Shown here in pieces: positions 30,430 to 38,270 of a DNA stretch of 64,000 nucleotides. The notes under the pieces are model-generated. The model was not told where the DNA came from and ran no database searches. It worked only from the letters and a program-made list of their open reading frames with translations. Position numbers and translations under genes: made by a program. The stretch is taken from the NCBI RefSeq assembly GCF_010975035.1, contig NZ_JAAIUV010000001.1, positions 124,001 through 188,000 on the forward strand, read 5' to 3'. Source of the stretch: Neobacillus thermocopriae (GTDB taxonomy: Bacteria > Bacillota > Bacilli > Bacillales > Cytobacillaceae). Each line of letters opens with the position of its first letter. Position 1 is the stretch's first letter.

Positions 30430-30478
30430 AATGTTTCATAATATCAACAATTTTCTGAAACATTATTACAAATGTTTC
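30430..30478. promoter_or_regulatory. Candidate MurR operators: three GAAACATT/AATGTTTC half-sites
   Basis: AATGTTTC at 30430-30437, GAAACATT at 30457-30464 and AATGTTTC at 30471-30478. The last two form a perfect inverted repeat with a 6-base spacer; the first and second form another with a 19-base spacer. RpiR-family regulators commonly bind GAAA/TTTC-type dyads. The only gene nearby in the right orientation is murR. Confidence 0.55.
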
Positions 30479-30498
30479 GACAAAATCTTCTTTCTATC

Positions 30499-30536
30499 AA
30501 CAAAAATAAGCTTATCCTCGTTGGATAAGCTTATTT
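30499..30536. terminator. Intrinsic terminator after czcD
   Basis: A perfect 14-bp stem (AAATAAGCTTATCC / GGATAAGCTTATTT) with a 5-base loop; on the minus strand the tail is TTTTTGTTG. It lies about 110 bases past the czcD stop and insulates czcD from the MurNAc cluster. Confidence 0.8.
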
Positions 30537-30644
30537 ATAGTCTGTAAACATGTATCTTGTATCGGTGAATGAGTGTCATGTTAGGCCGTTTCGCCGATAA
30601 ACCAATAAAACCAATAGAAGTATAGTCTCTGTTCTTCCTTTCCA

Positions 30645-31586
30645 TTAATTACACGTTCCGTGCGGACTCGGACAGCCCCTTGTTTCTTTCTCCACCTGGA
30701 TAGTGCTATGTTCTATGTGAAATTCATCGTGAAGAATTTTTTGCGATTGAGCTAAAATTTCATCATGTTGTGCTTCATCAGCAATCGTGATATGGCAACT
30801 TAAAACTGGATAACCGGAAGTAATTGTCCAGATGTGCAAGTCATGTACTTCCTTCACGAATGGTATACGGCCAAGCGCAGCCTTCACTTGATTCATATCA
30901 ATCTGCGTCGGCGCCCCCTCCATCAACACATGAAAAGAATCCTTTGTCACTCGGTATCCACTAATTAAAATTAATACGGCAACAATGATACTAGCTATCG
31001 GGTCAGCGATTCCCCAGTCAAAAAACATAATGAATAAAGAAGCAATAATCGCTCCAAAAGAACCAAGCATATCACCAAGCACATGTAAGAAAGCACTTCT
31101 GACATTTAGGTTCTCATCCTTATCCCCACTCATCAGAATCCAGGCTGCCACGATGTTCACCAATAAACCTGTCACAGAAATCATTAACATCCCCATACTT
31201 TGAATTTCCGGAGGATGGAAAAATCGTACTATAGCTTCGTACAATATATAAATGGAAATGAGTATCAGAGTTAACCCATTTAAAGCGGCAGCAATAATTT
31301 CAAACCGTTTATAGCCATATGTTTTTTCCTGAGAAACTTGTTTTTCACCAAGCTTAATCGCGAAAAAACTCAATCCTAAAGCAGCCGCGTCACTTAGCAT
31401 ATGACCTGCATCTGATAATAGTGCCAAGCTATTGGTTAACAATCCTCCGATCACTTCGACCACCATAAATGACGCAATTAAGATGAAGGAACTCAATAAA
31501 GCTTTTTTATTACTCGTATGAGCATGCCCATGTGAGTGGCCGTGATGATGCCCATGTGAATGACCATGATGATGATGGTGCCCCAT
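30645..31586 (-). CDS. czcD: Cation diffusion facilitator CzcD (Zn/Co/Cd/Ni efflux)
   Basis: A 313-residue CDF exporter. It opens with a His-rich tail (about 15 His in the first 26 residues, e.g. GHHHHHGHSHGHHHGHSHG), has six transmembrane segments, metal-site motifs HMLSDAAAL and HVLGDMLGS (HxxxD in TM2 and TM5), and a C-terminal metallochaperone-like domain. It uses the proton gradient to expel divalent metals. The open frame is 30 codons longer, but the ATG at 31586 has GGGGGGA 4-5 bases upstream and matches the family start. Two ArsR-type operators overlap its promoter. Confidence 0.93.
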   Translation of the reverse strand: MGHHHHHGHSHGHHHGHSHGHAHTSNKKALLSSFILIASFMVVEVIGGLLTNSLALLSDAGHMLSDAAALGLSFFAIKLGEKQVSQEKTYGYKRFEIIAAALNGLTLILISIYILYEAIVRFFHPPEIQSMGMLMISVTGLLVNIVAAWILMSGDKDENLNVRSAFLHVLGDMLGSFGAIIASLFIMFFDWGIADPIASIIVAVLILISGYRVTKDSFHVLMEGAPTQIDMNQVKAALGRIPFVKEVHDLHIWTITSGYPVLSCHITIADEAQHDEILAQSQKILHDEFHIEHSTIQVEKETRGCPSPHGTCN

Positions 31587-31703
31587 GTAATCCCCCCTAT
31601 AAAACCTTTTTCTTTCTCTCTTTTTAATAGATGTAAACCGAAAAAATTCCATTAAAACTAGTTTCTTCGAATACAACCAATTTTATAAAAGATCTATTGC
31701 TTC

Positions 31704-31755
31704 ATTCAAATCTTCATTTGATTATATGATATTCAAATAGATGTTTGATTGTCAA
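31704..31755 (-). promoter_or_regulatory. czcD promoter with two ArsR-type operators
   Basis: Minus strand TTGACA (31755-31750), 18-base spacer, TATCAT (31731-31726). The spacer is filled by ATTCAAATAGATGTTTGATT (31731-31750), an imperfect dyad matching 7 of 10 positions. A second dyad, ATTCAAATCTTCATTTGATT (31704-31723), lies 27 bp away just downstream of the -10. Both resemble the perfect palindrome before the arsR-type gene at 34001. Confidence 0.72.
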
Positions 31756-31854
31756 TAAAGAGCCACCCTTTATTTAAGTTTATTTTTATTTATTTGAATT
31801 TTTTATATAAAATTATTGACCTGAAAATTTCTAATGTTAAAATATAATCAAAAG

Positions 31855-31871
31855 TTTGTTTTATAAACAAA
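31855..31871. promoter_or_regulatory. Dyad upstream of psuK, possible PsuK operator
   Basis: TTTGTTT-TAT-AAACAAA with perfect 7-bp arms lies 42 bases before the psuK start and just after a TATAAT (31843-31848). Since PsuK here carries its own HTH, this is a candidate site for autoregulation. The -35 is not clear (TTGACC at 31816 gives an over-long spacing of 21). Confidence 0.4.
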
Positions 31872-31912
31872 AGTTTATTAAAGGTAGATGTTTTGAAAGG
31901 GGGGGAAATTTT

Positions 31913-33022
31913 TTGCGTAATCAATTGACAGAGAATGAACAATGGATACTCGAATTCATACGAAAAAACCCCTATATTTCTCAACAGGAGTTAGCGCAAA
32001 AGTTGGGGTTATCCCGGCCCACCATTGCTAATCTGATTTCGGGGTTAATGAAAAAAGGACACATTTTAGGTAGGGCCTATATATTAAATGAAACCCAACC
32101 AGTTATTTGTATCGGCGGAGCAAATGTGGATCGAAAATTCCACATCAAAGACAAAGTCCAACTAGGGACTTCTAATCCGAGTTATGTCACACAAACTGCC
32201 GGCGGAGTGGCACGAAATATCGCTGAAAATCTAGGACGGCTCGGGTTGCCCGTATCCCTCCTCACGGCATGTGGAGCTGATAAAGAATGGTCCATCATTG
32301 AAGAGGCGTCTGCTCTTTATATGAATTTGGAAACGGTTAACCAATTCCCTGAAAAATCAACCGGTTCTTACACAGCCGTTTTAGATGAAAACGGAGAACT
32401 CGTCATCGCGTTAGCAGATATGGATATCTATGATGCCATTACACCTGATTTACTATTGAAATATGAAGCCATTTTAAGTCGCTCCAAATGTATTGTGGCG
32501 GATTTAAACTGTCCAAAAGATACTATTCAATTTTTATGCCATTTTTCCAAAAATCATCATTTACCCCTAGTGATTGTCCCTGTATCCTCCCCAAAGATGA
32601 GAAGGCTGCCATGTGATTTGCATGGGGTGACTTGGTTGATTACCAATCGGGATGAAACGGAGACGTACTTTCAATCCGAAATCAAAAACGAGGAAGATTG
32701 GAAACAAGCGGTAGAAAATTGGCTATCCATTGGTGTAGCCAATGTCATTATTACTAATGGAAAAAAGGGTTCTATGATTGGGAATAAAGAGGAAGGAATA
32801 TTCTATGTTCCTGCTGTGGAAACAAGCCACATCGTGGATGTGACAGGAGCTGGAGATGCGTTCTCTGCAGCAGTAATTTACTCTTGGCTAGAAGGAAAAT
32901 CCTTTATAGATATTGCTAAAGCTGGAAGCATCAATGCATCAAAAACACTCCAATCCCCTTATACCGTTAGGCAAGATTTATCTGCTACACAACTACAAAA
33001 AGATTTGGAGGAACTGTCATGA
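31913..33022 (+). CDS. psuK: Pseudouridine kinase PsuK with N-terminal HTH domain
   Basis: A 369-residue protein. Residues 1-55 form a winged HTH of the MarR/Lrp kind ([20 protein letters not shown]); residues about 62-360 are a PfkB (ribokinase-like) kinase with [28 protein letters not shown] and the catalytic signature [13 protein letters not shown]. It phosphorylates pseudouridine at the 5' position. The frame has an ATG at 31856 without a site; the TTG at 31913 is 8 bases after GGGGGGG and starts right before the HTH, so it is preferred. It overlaps psuG by 4 bases (ATGA). Confidence 0.85.
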   Translation: MRNQLTENEQWILEFIRKNPYISQQELAQKLGLSRPTIANLISGLMKKGHILGRAYILNETQPVICIGGANVDRKFHIKDKVQLGTSNPSYVTQTAGGVARNIAENLGRLGLPVSLLTACGADKEWSIIEEASALYMNLETVNQFPEKSTGSYTAVLDENGELVIALADMDIYDAITPDLLLKYEAILSRSKCIVADLNCPKDTIQFLCHFSKNHHLPLVIVPVSSPKMRRLPCDLHGVTWLITNRDETETYFQSEIKNEEDWKQAVENWLSIGVANVIITNGKKGSMIGNKEEGIFYVPAVETSHIVDVTGAGDAFSAAVIYSWLEGKSFIDIAKAGSINASKTLQSPYTVRQDLSATQLQKDLEELS

Positions 33023-33936
33023 AACAGTATTTATTTTTTTCAGAAGAAGTAAGCGCTACCAAAAAACAAGGTAAACCTATTGTTGCCCTAGAATCTACCA
33101 TTATCTCGCACGGAATGCCTTATCCGCAAAATGTTCAAACGGCTCGAGAAGTGGAACAAATCATCCGTGACCATGGAGCGGTTCCGGCAACCATTGCCAT
33201 CATGGATGGTAAAATAAAAATCGGTTTATCTGATGACGAGCTGGAGATGTTCGGGAAAAGCAAAGAGGTAGCAAAGGCTTCCAGACGTGACTTAGCTTAC
33301 TTACTTGCGACGAAAAAACTCGGCGCCACCACCGTAGCTGCAACAATGATTTGCGCTGAATTAGCAGGGATTTCTATCTTCGTCACCGGAGGGATTGGCG
33401 GAGTTCACCGTGGTGCAGAAACAACGATGGATATTTCCGCAGACTTGGAGGAATTAGCTCAAACAAATGTCGCTGTCATTTGTGCAGGGGCCAAATCCAT
33501 TTTGGATTTAGGATTAACGATGGAATATCTTGAAACAAAAGGTGTACCGGTAATTGGCTATCAAACCGACGTTCTTCCAGCCTTCTTCACACGAACAAGT
33601 GAATTTCCACTCCATTTGCGGGCGAATCATGTGGATGAAATTGCCTCCACTTTAAAAGTAAAATGGGATTTAGGACTCAATGGCGGTGTTGTCATTGCAA
33701 ACCCTATTCCAAAAGAACATGCCATGGAAGAAAAATTTATTAACAAGATCATTGAATCAGCCTTAAAAGAAGCGGAAGAACGCCATATGACCGGTAAAGA
33801 TGTAACACCTTTCTTACTTGCAAAAGTAAAAGAATTAACAGAAGGCAAAAGCTTAGAAGCAAACATTGCCTTAGTAAAAAACAACGCCGTTCTTGGTGCC
33901 CAACTCGCTGTCAAATTTCACTCAATGAAAGCTTAA
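33019..33936 (+). CDS. psuG: Pseudouridine-5'-phosphate glycosidase PsuG
   Basis: A 305-residue enzyme of the IndA family that reversibly splits pseudouridine 5'-phosphate to uracil and ribose 5-phosphate. Typical stretches: [51 protein letters not shown] and [26 protein letters not shown] sits inside the end of psuK and the two are translationally coupled. A strong terminator follows. The substrate identity of the kinase rests on this partner. Confidence 0.95.
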   Translation: MKQYLFFSEEVSATKKQGKPIVALESTIISHGMPYPQNVQTAREVEQIIRDHGAVPATIAIMDGKIKIGLSDDELEMFGKSKEVAKASRRDLAYLLATKKLGATTVAATMICAELAGISIFVTGGIGGVHRGAETTMDISADLEELAQTNVAVICAGAKSILDLGLTMEYLETKGVPVIGYQTDVLPAFFTRTSEFPLHLRANHVDEIASTLKVKWDLGLNGGVVIANPIPKEHAMEEKFINKIIESALKEAEERHMTGKDVTPFLLAKVKELTEGKSLEANIALVKNNAVLGAQLAVKFHSMKA

Positions 33937-33939
33937 ATC

Positions 33940-33983
33940 AAAAGAGATCAATCTATATTTTGAGATTGATCTCTTTTCTTTTC
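33940..33983. terminator. Bidirectional terminator between psuG and the arsR-type gene
   Basis: A perfect 15-bp stem (AAAAGAGATCAATCT / AGATTGATCTCTTTT) with an 8-base loop; T-rich tails on both strands. It serves convergent psuG (plus) and the regulator at 34001 (minus). Confidence 0.9.
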
Positions 33984-34000
33984 ATAATATAAGTGAAATT

Positions 34001-34381
34001 TTAAGCGCTTCCCCCACGGCTAGAAATCTCCTCTGAATGTTCAAAAGCAAGATGAATCAATTGTTTTACATGATCATCATCTAGGGAATAATAAACAAGC
34101 TTCCCTTCTTTTCGATATTTGGCAAGACCAAGATTCTTTAAATGGCGGAGATGATGAGAGGCAGTCGCCGTCGTAGCTCCAACGATTTGAGCCACATCAC
34201 ACACACAAAGCTCCTCTTCCAGTGTGAGGGCATAGGCAATTTTCATTCTTGTGACATCAGATAACGCTTTAAATAGCTTGGTCACTTCAAGAATTTGGCT
34301 GTTTTGGGCAATTTCCTGCTTAACGCGGACGGTTTTTTCACGATCAACACAGGTTACCTCACATATATCATGATTTTTCAT
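34001..34381 (-). CDS. ArsR/SmtB-family metal-responsive repressor (CadC/CzrA-like)
   Basis: A 126-residue winged-helix repressor. ELCVCDVAQIVG holds the alpha-3 metal-site cysteines (CxC) of CadC-type sensors, further Cys at the N-terminus (CEVTC), the recognition helix TTATASHHLRHLKNLGLA, and a C-terminal His-rich end (DDDHVKQLIHLAFEH) as in SmtB/CzrA alpha-5 sites. It may thus respond to Cd/Pb or Zn. The ATG at 34381 has GAAGGTG in front; the longer frame from 34402 lacks one. Its own promoter carries a perfect palindrome also found in front of czcD, so CzcD is its likely target. Confidence 0.88.
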   Translation of the reverse strand: MKNHDICEVTCVDREKTVRVKQEIAQNSQILEVTKLFKALSDVTRMKIAYALTLEEELCVCDVAQIVGATTATASHHLRHLKNLGLAKYRKEGKLVYYSLDDDHVKQLIHLAFEHSEEISSRGGSA

Positions 34382-34419
34382 ACCTGCACCTTCTCCATTC
34401 AACGATTTGTTTACTTTCT

Positions 34420-34449
34420 ATCATATTCAAACATATGTTTGAATGTCAA
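34420..34449 (-). promoter_or_regulatory. Promoter and operator of the arsR-type gene
   Basis: Minus strand TTGACA (34449-34444), 18-base spacer, TATGAT (34425-34420). The spacer is almost exactly the perfect 20-bp palindrome ATTCAAACATATGTTTGAAT (34425-34444). The same arrangement and motif occur at czcD 2.7 kb away. Confidence 0.8.
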
Positions 34450-34574
34450 TGAATAAGGAAAAGACAAACATGTATGTACCGGATAAAATTCAGCTTTACT
34501 AGTTTTCTTTAAATAGCAAATCTAAATCAAAAACCCACCTATTTATTTTACTATTATGAATATTTATTAAGCTA

Positions 34575-34604
34575 TTGCCAGAAGAAAAGTTATCGTCTTA
34601 TAAT
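34575..34604 (+). promoter_or_regulatory. Sigma-A promoter of the amino acid ABC operon
   Basis: TTGCCA (34575-34580), 18-base spacer, TATAAT (34599-34604), about 62 bases before the binding-protein gene. No riboswitch-like leader or T-box fits in the short interval. Confidence 0.6.
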
Positions 34605-34666
34605 AGAAATACATTTTAGTTTGATAAAGTGATAAAGTAATAATGAAATAAAGGGAGCTCATTAAT

Positions 34667-35446
34667 ATGAAACGTTTAATAGGAATGATTTTTATAATAA
34701 CTGCATTTTTCACTCTATTAACAGGGTGCTCCTCAGAAAAAACGAATGATAAAGAGGATAACACTTTAATTATAGGTATTGATGATAAATTTGCACCAAT
34801 GGGATTTAGAGACGAAAACAATCAAATTGTTGGCTTTGACATTGATTATGCCAAAGCGGCCGCTGAAAAAATGGGTAAGAAAGTGAAATTCCAACCGATT
34901 GACTGGAAAACAAAAGAAGCTGAGCTTTCTAGTGGCCGAATTGATCTTATTTGGAATGGTTACACGATTACGGATGAACGGAAAAAGAAAGTGCTTTTCA
35001 CTAAGCCTTATTTAAAAAATGCCCAAGTGATCGTGACACTCAACGATTCCAATATCAAAAAACTAGATGATCTGAAAGGGAAAGTAGTTGGGCTTCAGTC
35101 CCTTTCTTCTGCAGCCGATGCTTTAGACGAATCACCAATTAAAGAAAAAATCAAAACCGTTACCGAATTTGCTGATAATATCCAAGCATTGACTGACTTA
35201 AAGAGCGGCCGGTTGGATGCGGTTATCATCGACGAGGTAGTGGCCAATTACTATATGACAAAAGAAAAAGAAACGTTTAAAGTACTCGATGAATCCCTCT
35301 CCCCTGAAGAATATGGAATTGGGGTGAAGAAAGGGAATGAGGAATTGTTGAATAAGCTTCAAAAAGCACTAGATGAGCTAAATGAAGACGGCACTGCCGC
35401 TAAAATTTCGAAAAAATGGTTTGGTAAGGACAAAGTATTAAATTAA
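34667..35446 (+). CDS. Polar amino acid ABC transporter substrate-binding lipoprotein
   Basis: A 259-residue SBP_bac_3 protein: signal peptide with lipobox LLTGCSS (Cys at 21), then LIIGIDDKFAPMGFRDENNQIVGFDIDYAKA and DLIWNGYTITDERKKKVLFTKPYL, the family's ligand-binding segments, with a C-terminal SKKWFGKD end. It most resembles cystine/glutamine/histidine binders of the TcyA/ArtP type; the ligand cannot be assigned. A GGGAG site precedes the ATG. A hairpin follows the stop, then the permease gene. Confidence 0.9.
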   Translation: MKRLIGMIFIITAFFTLLTGCSSEKTNDKEDNTLIIGIDDKFAPMGFRDENNQIVGFDIDYAKAAAEKMGKKVKFQPIDWKTKEAELSSGRIDLIWNGYTITDERKKKVLFTKPYLKNAQVIVTLNDSNIKKLDDLKGKVVGLQSLSSAADALDESPIKEKIKTVTEFADNIQALTDLKSGRLDAVIIDEVVANYYMTKEKETFKVLDESLSPEEYGIGVKKGNEELLNKLQKALDELNEDGTAAKISKKWFGKDKVLN

Positions 35447-35454
35447 TATAGTTC

Positions 35455-35491
35455 AAAACAGGATTTCCTATGGAAACCCTGTTTTGTTTTT
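35455..35491 (+). terminator. Hairpin with T-run between the binding protein and permease genes
   Basis: AAAACAGGATTTCC, 3-base loop, GGAAACCCTGTTTT (13 of 14 pairs) followed by GTTTTT. It probably stops most transcripts after the binding-protein gene, so the binding protein is made in excess of the permease and ATPase, a common layout in ABC operons. Confidence 0.75.
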
Positions 35492-35501
35492 GGAGGTAGT
35501 C

Positions 35502-36164
35502 ATGATGTCTATGGATAATTTTATGACGATGCTGAAACCGATGCTCGAAGGGGCGCAAATGACCGTCCTGTTATTTTTCATCGCGATCATTGCATCCATT
35601 CCGCTCGGATTTTTAATAACACTAGCTGTCAGAAGTAACTTCAAGCCATTATCTTGGTTTGCTCATGGTTATATTTATATCATGCGAGGAACACCACTTT
35701 TGCTTCAACTATTACTCATTTGTTTCGGTCTGCCAATGCTTCCAGTTGTAGGTGAATATTTGGTCTTGGATCGTTTTGTGGCCGCATGTTTAGGTTTTAT
35801 TCTTAATTATGCCGCTTATTTTGCAGAAATCTTCCGCGGTGGTTTATTGGCCATCGATAAAGGACAATATGAAGCAGCCCAAGTTTTGGGATTGAATAAA
35901 TGGCAAACGACGACACGGATTATCTTGCCACAAATGTTTCGCATTGCCCTTCCAGCTGTAACGAATGAATCAGTAACACTAGTGAAAGATACCGCGCTAT
36001 TATATGCTGTAGCTGTACCGGAGTTGCTACATTATGCACAAACGGCTGTTAACCGTGATTTTACTATTTTTCCATTCTTTGTTGCTGGGGTGATCTATCT
36101 TTTCATGACACTTATCATTTCGATGAGCTTTAAATGGATGGAAAGACGGTTTAAATTTGAATAA
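35502..36164 (+). CDS. Polar amino acid ABC transporter permease
   Basis: A 220-residue HisM/GlnP-type inner-membrane protein with about five transmembrane segments. It shows the family end of TM3, [13 protein letters not shown], and the EAA loop [21 protein letters not shown] near 130-150. The start used is the ATG at 35502 after GGAGG; a second ATG three bases later is equally possible. It is followed 14 bases later by the ATPase. Confidence 0.93.
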   Translation: MMSMDNFMTMLKPMLEGAQMTVLLFFIAIIASIPLGFLITLAVRSNFKPLSWFAHGYIYIMRGTPLLLQLLLICFGLPMLPVVGEYLVLDRFVAACLGFILNYAAYFAEIFRGGLLAIDKGQYEAAQVLGLNKWQTTTRIILPQMFRIALPAVTNESVTLVKDTALLYAVAVPELLHYAQTAVNRDFTIFPFFVAGVIYLFMTLIISMSFKWMERRFKFE

Positions 36165-36178
36165 TTGGAGTGTTGAAT

Positions 36179-36925
36179 ATGGCGATCATCGAAGTATCCA
36201 ATTTAAAAAAATCATATGGGCAATTGGATGTGTTGAAGCAAATTACTTTTGATGTCGATAAAAATGATGTGGTGGCGATTATCGGCCCGTCCGGTTCTGG
36301 AAAAAGTACGATGCTTCGCAGTCTCGTTCATCTTGAAAAAGTGGACGGCGGTAGCATCACAGTAGCTGGCGATTCTCTAGTAAAGGACGGCATTTACGCT
36401 AGCCCGCAAGAGATTAAGAAAATAACCACTAAAATGGGGATGGTTTTTCAACATTTTAACCTTTTTCCTCATTTGACGGTACGAGAAAATTTGGAAATCG
36501 CTCCTAAAATGGTGAAAAAGGAGTCAGCGACCATCATACGTGAACGAAGCAGCCAACTTCTTGAAAAAATAGGTCTGATTAACTGGGCGGATGCTTACCC
36601 TGCCAAGCTTTCCGGAGGACAAAAGCAGCGTGTGGCAATTGCCCGGGCACTCATGATGAATCCTGATATTCTGTTGTTCGATGAACCAACTTCAGCCTTG
36701 GATCCGGAATTAACTGGCGAAGTATTGCAAGTCATGAAAGGTCTTGCCGAGGAACATATGACGATGATTGTCGTAACACATGAAATGGGGTTTGCAAAAG
36801 AAGTGGCCAATCGTGTGATCTTCATGGATAATGGAGAAATCATTGAATCCGGTCATCCAACGGAATTATTTGAAAATCCACAGTTTGAACGGACAAAAGC
36901 ATTTTTAAATCGGAGTTTGAAATAA
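36179..36925 (+). CDS. Polar amino acid ABC transporter ATP-binding protein
   Basis: A 248-residue ABC ATPase of the GlnQ/HisP group: Walker [10 protein letters not shown] near 36-44, Q-loop [10 protein letters not shown], signature [15 protein letters not shown], Walker [15 protein letters not shown] and the H-loop VVTHEMGFA. It energises import by the two preceding proteins. The open frame starts at a GTG at 36170 inside the GGAG site; the ATG at 36179 is 8 bases after it. Last gene of the operon. Confidence 0.95.
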   Translation: MAIIEVSNLKKSYGQLDVLKQITFDVDKNDVVAIIGPSGSGKSTMLRSLVHLEKVDGGSITVAGDSLVKDGIYASPQEIKKITTKMGMVFQHFNLFPHLTVRENLEIAPKMVKKESATIIRERSSQLLEKIGLINWADAYPAKLSGGQKQRVAIARALMMNPDILLFDEPTSALDPELTGEVLQVMKGLAEEHMTMIVVTHEMGFAKEVANRVIFMDNGEIIESGHPTELFENPQFERTKAFLNRSLK

Positions 36926-36992
36926 ATTTTCACTCTAAGTACGATTAGTATTTATACTCCCTATCAAAACAGTGAAATCAATATGAAATGAC

Positions 36993-37049
36993 CTAAGCGG
37001 CTTTAGCTCTATCTTCCATAGGGTTAAGGCCGTTTAATCGTTTTAAATA
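36993..37049 (-). pseudogene. Remnant of an IS3-family transposase (OrfB C-terminus)
   Basis: The minus strand reads YLKRLNGLNPMEDRAKAA-stop (37049-36993). The LKRLNGLNPMEyRAK ending is typical of IS3-family OrfB proteins. Upstream the frame soon loses resemblance and meets a stop at about 37097, so only about 18 codons survive. No terminal inverted repeats were found. Assignment rests on one short motif. Confidence 0.45.
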
Positions 37050-37283
37050 GAATGGTGATTTTAACAACCTAAATCGAATGATGTTGTTCCACTTTCAGAA
37101 CGATGTCTTACTAATCCCTCAAAAGAATGCCCTGTAGAGCACATTGCCTGCAAATGAAATCTATATAAATCACCCTTAATATTATAAATGTTACCAACTA
37201 AAGCAAAATGGTTCAAAAGAATATCGTTACGAAATACCGGAATAATAAAATCGAATTTACCATTTCAATTTGGAGGTATAACA

Positions 37284-38138
37284 GTGTATTTCTATAAAGA
37301 AGATTTAATTAATCCTATTATTCCGGATGAGCCTGATCCAGCTGCAGCTAAAGTTCTTCAAGAAGTATTAGGTGGACGTTTTGGTGAAATGAGAACAATG
37401 ATGCAGTTCTTTTTTCAAAGCTCCAATTTTCGGGGGCCAGCCAAAGAATTTCGAGACTTAATTAGAGGCATTTTCCTAGAAGAAATTAGTCATGTTGAAC
37501 TTGTTCAATCGACCATTAATCAACTATTAAATGGGTCAGGCGAACCAGGAGTTGGTAATCAAGGAACAACAGGTGCACCATTAGAGGAGGCAACCGCCCA
37601 TTCCAACCCACATCATTTTATTATGGGGGCTCAAGCCTCTCTTCCAGTCGATGCTGCTGGACTCCCTTGGCAAGGTAGTTATGTGTATAGCCACGGAAAT
37701 TTAATTACCGATCTCCTTGATAATCTTGTGTTAGAATCAACAGGAGTTTTACAAAAAACAAGGATTTATGAAATGAGTTCCAATAAAGCGTTTAGAGAAA
37801 CACTAGCGTTCCTAATTGTTCGGGACAATGCTCATCAAAATGCTTATGCAAAAGCTTTAGAAAAGTTAGGCGTAAATTGGGCAAAAATCTTTCCTGTTCC
37901 GAATTATGATATCAATAAATATCCTGAATGTAGGAAATATGTTGAAATGGGATACAATAATGTGTTATTTAATTTCAGACTGGATGAAACACGAATGGCT
38001 GAAATATTCCAAGGCGAATCTCCAAGCAGAAGTTCAGGGCAGTTAAGTGTGGTAGGACCACCACAAGGAGCTCCAGTTCCAGTCCTTCCAGAAATGCCAA
38101 ACGAGCATAGTCCAGGACTGTCTGATCTAAATGAATAA
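37284..38138 (+). CDS. Manganese catalase
   Basis: A 284-residue di-manganese catalase of the KatN/YdbD type. The four-helix core shows GGRFGEMRTMMQFFFQSSNF, EEISHVELVQ (metal Glu and His), and later LESTGVLQ with RDNAHQNAYAK (the second Glu/His pair). It breaks down H2O2 without haem, usually in or on spores or under stress. The longer open frame is not credible; the GTG at 37284 is 7 bases after GGAGG and gives the family start VYFYKEDLINPI. The proline-rich tail is normal for the group. Confidence 0.93.
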   Translation: MYFYKEDLINPIIPDEPDPAAAKVLQEVLGGRFGEMRTMMQFFFQSSNFRGPAKEFRDLIRGIFLEEISHVELVQSTINQLLNGSGEPGVGNQGTTGAPLEEATAHSNPHHFIMGAQASLPVDAAGLPWQGSYVYSHGNLITDLLDNLVLESTGVLQKTRIYEMSSNKAFRETLAFLIVRDNAHQNAYAKALEKLGVNWAKIFPVPNYDINKYPECRKYVEMGYNNVLFNFRLDETRMAEIFQGESPSRSSGQLSVVGPPQGAPVPVLPEMPNEHSPGLSDLNE

Positions 38139-38211
38139 TCATCTAAGAGGGATCCAATATGTCCTTTTATAATGATTAAACTAATAAAACAGATTGTACA
38201 TTATTTCCTAA

Positions 38212-38242
38212 AATAAAGAGAGCTCGACGATTCGTCGAGCTC
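38212..38242 (-). terminator. Intrinsic terminator after minJ
   Basis: A GC-rich near-perfect palindrome (GAGCTCGACGA, T, TCGTCGAGCTC). The T-rich tail (TCTCTTTATTTT) is on the minus strand, so it ends minJ; read from the catalase side it has no T-run. Confidence 0.75.
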
Positions 38243-38270
38243 GATGCAGAATAGCCTAATCAAGTATCAT

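Noticed and set aside
31913-33022. The PfkB kinase as the missing MurNAc kinase
   Set aside because: It is translationally coupled to psuG and carries PsuK features; it lies on the other strand beyond czcD, so pseudouridine is the better substrate. It is not excluded biochemically.
38220-38242. GC-rich palindrome as the terminator of the catalase gene
   Set aside because: The T-run lies only on the minus-strand side, so it fits minJ; on the plus strand it is followed by GATGCAG.
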